A DNA stretch of 64,000 nt from Sandaracinobacteroides sp041675905 (lineage in GTDB: Bacteria; Pseudomonadota; Alphaproteobacteria; Sphingomonadales; Sphingomonadaceae). Below the pieces are notes generated by a model. The model saw only the letters and a list, made by a program, of their open reading frames with translations. It was not told the DNA's origin and searched no databases. Below are positions 35,055-43,152 of this stretch, piece by piece. Position numbers and translations under genes: made by a program. The stretch lies in assembly GCA_041675905.1 (NCBI GenBank), contig JBAYSX010000003.1:62001-126000 (forward strand), written 5' to 3'. Each line of letters opens with the position of its first letter. Position 1 is the first letter of the stretch.

Positions 35055-36755
35055 CTAATGTCGGCCGCTGGGATCGGTGGCAGCGCTGGCCAACTCATGC
35101 GCACCGGGCAGTGAACTGGTCTGCCGTTCGATTCGTCTGCGCACAATGGGCAAGTCTGGCCCGATATGCAGGGCGCGGGCGGCTTCGAAATTGGCGAGGT
35201 CGGCCTGGGTACGGCGTTGGTTGTGCCGGACATATTCCGTCCAGGTGGGCAGTTCGTATCGCTCGATCCACAGATCGGGCTCCGCCAGATCGCGTTGCAG
35301 ACTCCAGCTGCGGGCACCGTCGCGCCGGCGGATGCGATGGCGTTCGTGCATCAGTATCAGGAACTGCGGAATATCGGCCGCTGAAATCCGGTATTCGACA
35401 TTCACGATAATCGGGCCGCTACGTGGCTGAATGGTCAAGGCATTTTGCGGCACATTCCAGTTGGCGAGCGGATCGAGGTTGACGTCCTGCAACTCGGGCA
35501 GGGGAAACCACCGTCCGATCAACAGACCGGCAACAGCCATACCTCCGGCAGCAAACAACGCCACTGAAACATTATACTGCTGGGCGATGATGCCCGCGAT
35601 CCATGCACCCCCCGCCATACCACCGAAGGTGAACATTTGATAAAGTGACAACGCCCTGGCAACGACCCAGCGGGGCGAGGAAAGTTGTACCGTGACATTG
35701 AAGCTGGACAGGGTAAGCACCCAGCCTGCACCGGCCACGATCAATCCGGCCATGGCGAAGGGCATCATCCGGCTTGATCCGGCAATCATCGCTCCGACAG
35801 CCATGGCCAGTATGCCCGAACGAACGATATTTTCAGTGCTCAGGTGTCTGCGCAGGCGGGACGTGGAAAACGCGCCGATCACCGCGCCGATCCCGAATGC
35901 TCCGAGCAACAGGCCATATGTCAGTGCGCCGCCACGGAGCAGGTTATAGGCTACGAGCGGCATCATCGCCGGAACGGCGCTGCCAGCGAGGCCGAACAGA
36001 CAGCCGCGCAGCATCACGCGCCATAAGGTGGGGGACAGGACGACATAGCGAACGCCTGCAAGCATCGCTTGCCCGATTTCCTCACGCGGGAGCAGCCGGG
36101 GCGGACGTTCCGGTCGCCAGCCCCACAAGACCCGGATAACACCAATATAACTCAGCGCATTGAGCAAAAACGTGCTGGCCGCACCCCATAGCGCCACAAT
36201 CATGCCGCCAAACGCCGGGCCGATGCTGCGCGCCATATTGAAACCCATGGAATTCATCGCGACCGCACCAGGGAGCAGGGCGCGCGGCACCATTTCACCA
36301 ACGGACGCCTGCCAGGCCGGCAAATACATTGCTGTTCCGCAACCCACAAGAAAGGTGAAGCCCAGCAGGAGCCAGGGGGTCAGCAATCCCAGCCATGCCG
36401 TAACCGCCAGAGCCGCCGAGATGACCAGCATGAAGATCTGCGCCGCCAGCATGATAATGCGGCGGTCGACATTGTCGGCCATGGCCCCGGCCAGCAACGA
36501 CAGCAGCATGATCGGCAAGGTGTTGGTGGACTGGACAAGTGCGACCATTTTCGGGGAATCATCGAGCGAAATCATCATCCATGATGCGCCGACGGCCTGA
36601 AACAACATGCCGAAATTGGCGATCATCGACGCGATCCAGATGGATCGGAAGATCGGAACGGAAAAGGGCGCCAGCGCGGACGTTCGGGATGGCCCGGCTT
36701 CCCCGGGCGCGGCGGCGGATTCGCCGGGTGTTACGGATTTGACGTCGTCAGCCAT
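35055..36755 (-). CDS. MFS exporter with C-terminal ABM-like domain (MFS_3 type)
   Basis: Inner-membrane efflux protein of the EntS-like MFS_3 family. The 566-residue product has twelve predicted membrane segments over about 30-425 and then a cytoplasmic domain of about 130 residues (VEYRISAADIPQFLILMHERHRIRRRDGARSWSL...YVRHNQRRTQAD) that resembles the ABM/dimeric alpha-beta barrel fold, as in many MFS_3 proteins. GAGGGG precedes ATG 36755 at good spacing, preferred over ATG 36767. The substrate is unknown. A 36-residue membrane peptide gene lies just upstream on the same strand. Confidence 0.88.
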   Translation of the reverse strand: MADDVKSVTPGESAAAPGEAGPSRTSALAPFSVPIFRSIWIASMIANFGMLFQAVGASWMMISLDDSPKMVALVQSTNTLPIMLLSLLAGAMADNVDRRIIMLAAQIFMLVISAALAVTAWLGLLTPWLLLGFTFLVGCGTAMYLPAWQASVGEMVPRALLPGAVAMNSMGFNMARSIGPAFGGMIVALWGAASTFLLNALSYIGVIRVLWGWRPERPPRLLPREEIGQAMLAGVRYVVLSPTLWRVMLRGCLFGLAGSAVPAMMPLVAYNLLRGGALTYGLLLGAFGIGAVIGAFSTSRLRRHLSTENIVRSGILAMAVGAMIAGSSRMMPFAMAGLIVAGAGWVLTLSSFNVTVQLSSPRWVVARALSLYQMFTFGGMAGGAWIAGIIAQQYNVSVALFAAGGMAVAGLLIGRWFPLPELQDVNLDPLANWNVPQNALTIQPRSGPIIVNVEYRISAADIPQFLILMHERHRIRRRDGARSWSLQRDLAEPDLWIERYELPTWTEYVRHNQRRTQADLANFEAARALHIGPDLPIVRRRIERQTSSLPGAHELASAATDPSGRH

Positions 36756-36871
36756 GCGGCCCCTCATGCACCAACAAGCGGGCAGCGAACAGACGGGTTG
36801 GGATCACCAACCGGAACTACGGCAGCAGAACTACCTTGGGGAGCCGAAAATCAGGGTCGAGGAGACGATTA

Positions 36872-36982
36872 TTATCCGAGCTTGCTCAGCAGAATGGCGA
36901 TGAAGGTTCCCCATGCCACAATGGCAAATATCACCACCGGTCCGATGCTACGTGCTTCTGCGAGCTTCGAATTATTGTCCAT
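36872..36982 (-). CDS. 36-residue single-span membrane peptide
   Basis: Short ORF not covered by longer genes: MDNNSKLAEARSIG followed by one hydrophobic span (PVVIFAIVAWGTFIAILL) and a short SKLG tail, ending TAA. A near-perfect ribosome site GGAGGG lies 9 bases before the ATG, which is the best evidence that it is translated. It precedes the MFS exporter gene by 116 bases on the same strand and could act with it. I do not recognise a family. Confidence 0.6.
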   Translation of the reverse strand: MDNNSKLAEARSIGPVVIFAIVAWGTFIAILLSKLG

Positions 36983-37127
36983 ACTCTTTGACCCTCCATA
37001 CAGCCGGCCTCCCTTGATGCGGGATGTTTCCGGTCGATGTCAGAAGGTTATATGCTCTTTTGCAAATGCACAAGCGCGTTTCGCCGCGCTTGCGCACAAT
37101 CGGCTTTCCGACTTTAATATCGCGCAT

Positions 37128-37496
37128 ATGCGGCGGATTGGATTTCTCGCGGCCGGCTGGCTGTCGCTCGGACTGGGAGGCATCGGCGCCCTGTTGCCGA
37201 TATTGCCGACCGTGCCCTTTGTGCTCCTGGCGACCTGGTGTTTCGCGCGCTCCAGTCCCCGGCTTGAGGCGTGGCTCGTCGGCCATCCTCTATTTGGCTA
37301 TCATATCCGCAACTGGCGCCAATCAGGCGCGATCAGCCGCACCGGCAAACGCGCGGCACTTGGAGCCTTCGTGATTACCGGCGTCGTCGGGTTGGCTTTC
37401 TCTCCCTTCCCCTGGAGCCTGCTGCCGTTGGCGGCAGCACTCATTGGCGGCACCTGGATATGGCGTCGCCCGGAACCGGAGAAGCGGGATCGCTAG
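37128..37496 (+). CDS. DUF454 (YbaN-like) inner-membrane protein
   Basis: The 122-residue product matches the DUF454/YbaN family: N-terminal GWLSLGLGGIGALLPILPTVPFVLLATWCFARSSPRLEAWL, then HPLFGYHIRNWRQSGAISRTGK, and a C-terminal pair of membrane segments. The function of the family is unknown. No strong ribosome site is seen before ATG 37128. Its TAG stop overlaps the TAG of the convergent acyltransferase gene in a shared CTAG. A perfect 8-bp inverted repeat lies at 37071-37092 upstream. Confidence 0.85.
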   Translation: MRRIGFLAAGWLSLGLGGIGALLPILPTVPFVLLATWCFARSSPRLEAWLVGHPLFGYHIRNWRQSGAISRTGKRAALGAFVITGVVGLAFSPFPWSLLPLAAALIGGTWIWRRPEPEKRDR

Positions 37497-38257
37497 ATCA
37501 GGTGTTGCTCCTGCGGGCAGGCAGGTATGGAGATGCGGATGCCATTTTCCTGACCGGTCGGAAAGAAGAAAGGATAGAAAGAGCGGCCACCGCATATGTT
37601 GCCAGAGGCGCTCTGTTCAATGTTCTGCCGGATCGACGCCACTTTTACCCACATGAGCTGCGACGGAGCCCCGACCGCATCATTGGATTTTACTGCGCCT
37701 ATCCGCTTGAATCCGAGCATTGCTTCGTAAAATCGGCGGTGGCGTGGGTTAACTTCGATAAACAGATCGGTGCAATTAAATTTCGAACCATGGATGAAGA
37801 TCGTATGAAACATGGCTGCCAATACGGTTTTCGATTGGATAGACGGATCAAAGGCGAATTTCGACAGTTCGCAGATCCGGGAGCCAGGCATGGCGCGGAA
37901 TTCAGCCAGTTCATTGGCAAAAGTATGGTCAAGCGCAAGACCATCCGGTGAATCAACAGTAAGGGTCAAGGTTCCGACCACATTTTCTTCGGCATAAGCA
38001 ATAAATGTCATGCAATGTTCTGCCGTCGGCAAACGGTGATTGGAGCCATATCCGCGCCACGCATACATGCGATTGATCAATTGTTCGGCCAGTTCCCTGT
38101 CTGCCCCGGAATGTATCAGACAAACTTCGATGTTTTTCTGCGCATCGACTTCTCCATCAACGGCCGCCTCGAACGCCCGCGGCAGGGTGCCGGGATGCTC
38201 CATACTGGCGCCAGTTTCGAGTTGAAGGCGATGCGGCATTTCCTGAATTATCGTCAT
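37493..38257 (-). CDS. FeeM-like N-acyl amino acid synthase / GNAT acyltransferase
   Basis: The 254-residue product resembles the FeeM family, GNAT-fold enzymes that make long-chain N-acyl amino acids from acyl-ACP. Seen: the N-terminal beta-strand region with RMYAWRGYG, TFIAYAEENVVGTLTLTVDSPDGLALDHTFANELAEFRA, the conserved ICELSKFAFD and the C-terminal FIEVNPRHRRFYEAMLGFKRIG. A related acyltransferase group accompanies PEP-CTERM/exosortase loci, and a PEP-CTERM gene lies divergently 460 bases away. AAGGA precedes the ATG at 38257. Confidence 0.8.
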   Translation of the reverse strand: MTIIQEMPHRLQLETGASMEHPGTLPRAFEAAVDGEVDAQKNIEVCLIHSGADRELAEQLINRMYAWRGYGSNHRLPTAEHCMTFIAYAEENVVGTLTLTVDSPDGLALDHTFANELAEFRAMPGSRICELSKFAFDPSIQSKTVLAAMFHTIFIHGSKFNCTDLFIEVNPRHRRFYEAMLGFKRIGAVKSNDAVGAPSQLMWVKVASIRQNIEQSASGNICGGRSFYPFFFPTGQENGIRISIPACPQEQHLI

Positions 38258-38720
38258 AGGTTATCCTTCAAGGTTGCATAGCGCACACCCCCTCTGACCA
38301 CCCGGTCAGATGGCGCCATATTGGTTCGCTGGCGTTGTCTCGCTGGCAGCCCATACCCGCGAGTGATTGCAGTCCCCCTAACGGGGTGCTTCGGGAATTG
38401 TAACGCTCAAACGCACGGATACCGATGGCCCGTGCAATTATGAAGGCGGGCAACCGGGAATCGCCTTGCAACCCGAAACCGGGGGAAAAATTCATTAAAA
38501 TGTAAAAACCGGCATTTTCAATATGAAGCAGTAAAATATTAATAGATGTAAATATGAATTAACAACAAATAAGATGTATATAGTAAATATTTACGATAAA
38601 TATATACAATCTAAGGTTTGCTTGGAATTCGGACACCATATAGCCTCCGAGTCGCCGTAGAATGTATTAGATCATACGGGTTTAATTCTCTGTCGGCATT
38701 TGCGTAACGGAGGGAATACA
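38258..38720. promoter_or_regulatory. Divergent intergenic region with AT-rich core
   Basis: A 463-base stretch with no credible gene, between the FeeM-like gene and the PEP-CTERM gene. Positions about 38488-38640 are strikingly AT-rich compared with the rest of the window and include the palindrome GTAAATATTTAC at 38583-38594. A TGACC-N4-GGTCA inverted repeat lies at 38295-38308, close to the FeeM-like start, and could be an operator. I see no clear sigma-54 promoter of the kind found at some PEP-CTERM genes. Confidence 0.5.
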
Positions 38721-39266
38721 ATGAAATATGGACTGTTAGGAGCGCTGGGCATCGTCTCTGCTGCGATATTCGCGCCTTCAGCCAGTGCGGCGGTGTTCAC
38801 CCCCGCTGATCCAAACTTTACGGTAGTGGGGGACATCAATTCGGGGCCGATTTCCGCCTTCTTTGGTAATGCGGGAATTGCTGCGGGCAATTTTCAGGAC
38901 ACCTACCTGTTCACCATCGATCAGTTCGGCACCGGAAGCGGCTCGGTCACGACGAGCACCACGCTTCTCAACAGCTCAACGGACCTCGATCTGATTTCCG
39001 TATTCGTCAACGGTCTCGCGGCCACAAAGGTCGTCAGCGCCGATGGACTGAGCGAAACATTCAGCATCAGCAATGTGCCGATCTTCAGTGGTGTCCTGAA
39101 CACCATTGAAATCAACGGCTTGTCACGCGGGCAAGGGTCTTACGGTGGCCAGGCTACCTTCCTCCCCATTCCTGAGCCGGGCACATGGGCGCTGATGATC
39201 GCCGGCTTTGGTCTGGTGGGTTTCGCAATGCGCAAACAACGCACGGTCCACACCGCCAACGCGTAA
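38721..39266 (+). CDS. FxDxF-type PEPxxWA-CTERM secreted protein
   Basis: The 181-residue product has a signal peptide (to ASAAV, about 25), a beta-rich body with the FQDTYLFTID motif typical of FxDxF PEP-CTERM proteins, and a C-terminal sorting signal PEPGTWALMIAGFGLVGFAMRK: PEP motif, hydrophobic span, basic tail. Such proteins are processed by an exosortase/EpsH-type enzyme and are linked to exopolysaccharide or biofilm. No exosortase is in this window. GGAGGG precedes the ATG at 38721 and a strong terminator follows. Confidence 0.92.
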   Translation: MKYGLLGALGIVSAAIFAPSASAAVFTPADPNFTVVGDINSGPISAFFGNAGIAAGNFQDTYLFTIDQFGTGSGSVTTSTTLLNSSTDLDLISVFVNGLAATKVVSADGLSETFSISNVPIFSGVLNTIEINGLSRGQGSYGGQATFLPIPEPGTWALMIAGFGLVGFAMRKQRTVHTANA

Positions 39267-39307
39267 TCAGACCAACGCGTAATTAGATAAGCCAGACTTC
39301 AACGGGG

Positions 39308-39337
39308 GGCTGCCGGCATATGCCGGCAGCCTTTTTT
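39308..39337 (+). terminator. Rho-independent terminator of the PEP-CTERM gene
   Basis: Perfect 11-base-pair hairpin (arms 39308-39318 and 39321-39331) closed by TA, followed by six T residues. Confidence 0.92.
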
Positions 39338-39428
39338 GCTTGCGGTTGTGGCTTTCAGGCAATTGCGAACTGCAACATTTATCAGGCGGACAGCGTCGGA
39401 TCGATATGCGATGCCAGGAAAATAAGTA

Positions 39429-41204
39429 GTGCGGATGGAGATAGAAAAAATGCAACGGAAAACAGAGGGTGCGGTCTCCGGTCTTGATCGGCGCCAACTG
39501 CTGGCAGGCGTCGGCGCAGTTACCGCCGCCGCTACGATCGGGGGAGAAGCGGAGGCAGCGACGGCAACATCCGCCAGTGTGAAATGGGACCACGAGACGG
39601 ATGTTCTGTGTGTCGGCAGCGGTGCTGCAGCATGCATGGCGGGAATCGCCGCGATTGATGCCGGGGCGAAGGTGATGCTCGTCGAAAAAATGCCGCTCCT
39701 CGGCGGAACCACCGGAAAATCGGGAGGCGTCCTCTGGATTCCGAATAATTTTTTCCTGAAATCGCAAGGGAAGGTCGACGAAAAGCAGGATTGCCTGCGC
39801 TATATGGCGCGCTATGCTTTTCCGCAGCAATATAATGCCGCCAGCCCAACCCTTGGGCTTGCCGATGCCGACTACCGATTGCTTGTGGCGTTTTATGATA
39901 ATGGCTCCGTCGCTGTCGACAAGTTACGATCGTTGAAAGCCGTCGATTTCGAAGAATTCCGCATGTATCACGCGAACATACCGGCCCCCGATTATGCTGA
40001 TCATTTGCCGGAAAATAAAATGCCCACCGGACGCGCGCTGCAACCGGCCGGCGGTCTCGGCCCAACCGGGGGTCTGGGTTTTGCGGAACGCATGGAACAA
40101 TGGCTCCGGAAACATGGCGCAACGATTCTGACCGAGACGCGGGTGAACCGGGTAATCCGTGATCGGGGGCGGGTAATCGGCGTGGCGGCGGAAACGGAGA
40201 ATGGCGCCATCCATATTCGCGCCCGCCGTGGCGTGGTGTTCGGAACTGGCGGTTTTGCGCATAATACCGACCTGATCAATCATCACCAGACTGCCCTTTA
40301 CGGATCCTGTGCATCAACCGGCGCCACCGGCGATCTGATTCCCATTGCGTCCGAAATTGGCGCGAAGTCTGGCGGATTGCACATGGCCTGGCGAACCCAG
40401 GTAGTGCTCGAAGAGGCGTTGCAGAATCGCGCCATGGGGCTTGGCGCATTCTTCCTGCCGGGCGATTCCATGATTGCGGTCAACAAATATGGAAAACGCG
40501 TCGTCAATGAAAAACGGGATTATAACGACCGCACGCGGGTCCACTTTACTTTCGACCCGACACGAGAAGAGTATCCAAACCAATTGATGTTCATGGTGTT
40601 TGATGCCCGCTCGCTCGATGCATTCGGCGGATCCTACCCCATCCCGGTCGATGTGCGTGAAAGCCCCTGGCTGATCCAGGGCAACAGCCTTGCGGAATTG
40701 ACCACCGCGATCGGCCAGCGTCTGGAGAAGATTGGCGCGCAAACCGGCCATGTTGCGCTCTCCCCGGACTTTGCGACAACCCTGCAGACGACGATCAACA
40801 CATTCAATGGCTATGCCAAAGCCGGCAAGGACCCGGAGTTCCAGCGCGGCGAACATGACTATGACCGCTCGTGGCAACTGGTGTTTTCTCCGCGCCGCGA
40901 AGGGACAAAACAACCGGAAAACCCCTATCCTAACAACGTCATGCATCCGTTGTCGGATAAGGGTCCTTACTACGCCTTCATTCTGGCGGCTGGCGCGCTC
41001 GACACGAATGGCGGGCCGGTCATCAACGAGAAAGCACAGATAGTGGATTATGCCGGCAAGCCTGTTCCGGGCCTCTATGGTGCGGGCAATTGCATTGCGA
41101 GTCCGTCGCGGGAGGCATATTACGGCGCGGGCGGCACAATCGGGCTGGCGCTGGCCTTCGGGTATCTCGCCGGCATCAACGCTGCGGCGGAGACTGCTGT
41201 ATGA
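39429..41204 (+). CDS. Tat-exported FAD-dependent oxidoreductase, 3-ketosteroid-dehydrogenase-like
   Basis: The 591-residue product has a twin-arginine signal (LDRRQLLAGVGAVTAAAT, about 19-36) and a fumarate-reductase/KstD-type flavoprotein body: FAD dinucleotide motif DVLCVGSGAAACMAGIAAIDAG, then GGTTGKSGGVLWIPNN, close to the GGSTARSGGGIWIPNN of ketosteroid delta-1-dehydrogenases, and a C-terminal FAD motif GLYGAGNCIASPS. A GTG start at 39429 has AGGAA 8 bases before it; ATG 39435 is an alternative. It is co-translated (ATGA) with a c-type cytochrome gene, which fits a periplasmic location and electron transfer to haem. The substrate is unknown. Confidence 0.82.
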   Translation: MRMEIEKMQRKTEGAVSGLDRRQLLAGVGAVTAAATIGGEAEAATATSASVKWDHETDVLCVGSGAAACMAGIAAIDAGAKVMLVEKMPLLGGTTGKSGGVLWIPNNFFLKSQGKVDEKQDCLRYMARYAFPQQYNAASPTLGLADADYRLLVAFYDNGSVAVDKLRSLKAVDFEEFRMYHANIPAPDYADHLPENKMPTGRALQPAGGLGPTGGLGFAERMEQWLRKHGATILTETRVNRVIRDRGRVIGVAAETENGAIHIRARRGVVFGTGGFAHNTDLINHHQTALYGSCASTGATGDLIPIASEIGAKSGGLHMAWRTQVVLEEALQNRAMGLGAFFLPGDSMIAVNKYGKRVVNEKRDYNDRTRVHFTFDPTREEYPNQLMFMVFDARSLDAFGGSYPIPVDVRESPWLIQGNSLAELTTAIGQRLEKIGAQTGHVALSPDFATTLQTTINTFNGYAKAGKDPEFQRGEHDYDRSWQLVFSPRREGTKQPENPYPNNVMHPLSDKGPYYAFILAAGALDTNGGPVINEKAQIVDYAGKPVPGLYGAGNCIASPSREAYYGAGGTIGLALAFGYLAGINAAAETAV

Positions 41205-41581
41205 AGTTATTGACGTTTGCAATACTGGCTTGTGTCGGAGGCGCGGTCCACGCCGCCCCCGTCAGCTTTCAGACGGATATCGTACCAATCCTGAAAACCC
41301 GCTGCGCTGCCTGCCACATGACCGGTCAGGAAGCGGGTAAGCTGGCTCTGACGCCAGCGAAAGCCTATGGAAGCCTGGTGGACGCCAGGGCCCTTGATCC
41401 GAAGTTCGTGCATGTCCGTCCGGGCAAGCCTGACGAAAGCTATCTGATGATGAAGCTGGAAGGCACGCATCTGAAGGCCGGCGGAGCAGGAATGCGTATG
41501 CCGATGGGTATGCCGCCGCTTGACGCTGGCGTCTTGACCAAATTCCGCACATGGATCGCGGAGGGCGCGAAAGCGCAATAA
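41201..41581 (+). CDS. Periplasmic c-type cytochrome domain protein
   Basis: The 126-residue product has a signal peptide (first 18 residues, ending VHA) and one haem-binding motif C35-A-A-C38-H39, in the context VPILKTRCAACHM of planctomycete-type/DUF cytochrome c proteins. Met residues in MRMPMGMPPL near 105 could give the axial ligand. It overlaps the flavoprotein gene by four bases and likely accepts its electrons. Confidence 0.82.
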   Translation: MKLLTFAILACVGGAVHAAPVSFQTDIVPILKTRCAACHMTGQEAGKLALTPAKAYGSLVDARALDPKFVHVRPGKPDESYLMMKLEGTHLKAGGAGMRMPMGMPPLDAGVLTKFRTWIAEGAKAQ

Positions 41582-41646
41582 TCGGCCTCCGCCAGACCGG
41601 GATTGGCGTAGCACTGCTCATTCAAGAAACTGGAGTAATCAGAGTG

Positions 41647-43110
41647 ATGGAAGTTCCTGAAACCATTTCCACCCGACAGGTTGAGCAGTGGAATCATCAC
41701 GCGGACGTCGTGGTGATAGGGCAGGGCGTGGCTGGCAGTTGCGCCGCGCTGGAAGCCAGGAATGCGGGCGCCGAGGTGCTTATCGTCGAGCGGGCGAGTG
41801 GCGGTGGTGGAGCCAGCGCCATGTCGTCCGGCATTTTCTATCTGGGTGGCGGAACGGCAGTGCAGAAGGCCTGCGGCTACGATGATACCGCGGACGAAAT
41901 GTATAAGTTCCTGTTTGCCAGCACCCAGCCGGCCAATCCTCAGGCGGTGCGCGAATTTTGCGACAATAGCGCCGCCCATTTCGATTGGCTGGAAGAACTG
42001 GGGGTTCCGTTCGAGCGCACGGAATTCAAGGGCAAGGCGGTTTTTCTGAACAGTACGGAGTGTCTGTTTGTCACGGGCAATGAAAAAGCCTGGCCTTTTA
42101 ACGAAATTGCAAAACCGGCGCCGCGCGGACACAAGGTAGCGGGAACGGGTGAAAATGCCGGTGCGGTGGCGATGAACGCCATTCTTGCCCGCTGTGCCGA
42201 AGCCAATATTCCAGCGCTTTATGATACCCGCGTGACCGCGATGGTGGTGGATGACGAAGGTCGGGTGGCGGGTTTGCGTGCGCGTCAGGCCGGCAAGGAT
42301 ATCTATATTGCAGCGCGGCGCGGCGTTATTCTTGCCACCGGCGGGTTCAATCTGAACAAGGAAATGGTCCGTCACTATTTGCCGCTGGTCAGCGACCCGG
42401 CCGAGCCGCTGGGCATTCCCAGCAATGACGGATTCGGGCTTTTGCTCGGTCAATCCGTTGGCGGGGTGCTTGCCGCAATGGATGGCGTGATCGCCACTGC
42501 GTCAATCTATCCGCCCGCGCAACTGATCAAGGGGATCATCGTCAACAAACGTGGCGAGCGTTTCGTTGCCGAAGATGCCTATCATGGTCGCACCGCATCT
42601 TTTGTTATGGAGCAACCGGACCAGACCGCCTGGCTGATTGTCGACTCCAGCATCTTCGCCTATCCCGAGATTGAAACGCACCAGCATCGTCTGGTCGATG
42701 GTTATGAAACCGTCGCCGAAATGGAAACCGGCCTTGGTATCCCGACAGGCGCGTTGCAACGCACCCTGGACAATTATAACCGTGACGCTGCATCGGGCTG
42801 CGATCGTCGGTTTTTCAAACAGCAGGAATGGTTGCAGCCGCTGGATAGCGGTCCGTACGCGGCCTTCGACATTTCCTTCAACAAATCCATTTATCTGTAC
42901 ATCACCCTTGGCGGCCTGAATACGGACAGCTACGGTCGGGTTCTCGACAGGGATCACAACCCCGTAAAAGGGCTTTATGCTGCGGGCGCATGCACGGCGC
43001 ATATCCCGCAGAGCGGCAAAGCCTACGCCAGCGGCCAGAGCCTCGGGCCAGGCTCGTGGTTCGGACGGATAGCTGGCCGGCATGCAGCCACAGCGGAACC
43101 CCGCCCGTGA
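41647..43110 (+). CDS. FAD-dependent oxidoreductase, fumarate reductase/KstD-like (cytoplasmic)
   Basis: The 487-residue product has an N-terminal FAD motif (DVVVIGQGVAGSCAALEARNAGAEVLIVERA), GGASAMSSGIFYLGGG and a C-terminal FAD-binding segment GLYAAGACTAHIPQSGKAYASGQSLGPGSWFGR. It has no signal peptide, unlike the flavoprotein upstream. Relatives act on ketosteroids or similar enones, or reduce fumarate-like acids. It follows the cytochrome gene by 65 bases, with GGAG in front of ATG 41647, and is probably in the same operon. Confidence 0.82.
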   Translation: MEVPETISTRQVEQWNHHADVVVIGQGVAGSCAALEARNAGAEVLIVERASGGGGASAMSSGIFYLGGGTAVQKACGYDDTADEMYKFLFASTQPANPQAVREFCDNSAAHFDWLEELGVPFERTEFKGKAVFLNSTECLFVTGNEKAWPFNEIAKPAPRGHKVAGTGENAGAVAMNAILARCAEANIPALYDTRVTAMVVDDEGRVAGLRARQAGKDIYIAARRGVILATGGFNLNKEMVRHYLPLVSDPAEPLGIPSNDGFGLLLGQSVGGVLAAMDGVIATASIYPPAQLIKGIIVNKRGERFVAEDAYHGRTASFVMEQPDQTAWLIVDSSIFAYPEIETHQHRLVDGYETVAEMETGLGIPTGALQRTLDNYNRDAASGCDRRFFKQQEWLQPLDSGPYAAFDISFNKSIYLYITLGGLNTDSYGRVLDRDHNPVKGLYAAGACTAHIPQSGKAYASGQSLGPGSWFGRIAGRHAATAEPRP

Positions 43111-43118
43111 TCGCATCC

Positions 43119-43152
43119 GCTCCTGGTCAGTTGATTTTCACCTGACCGGAGC
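43119..43152. terminator. Terminator hairpin between flavoprotein gene and wbuB
   Basis: Inverted repeat with arms 43119-43130 and 43142-43152 (11 pairs, one bulged base) between convergent genes; the right arm lies inside the last codons of wbuB. It would serve the polysaccharide operon on the minus strand and the flavoprotein operon on the plus strand. Confidence 0.55.
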
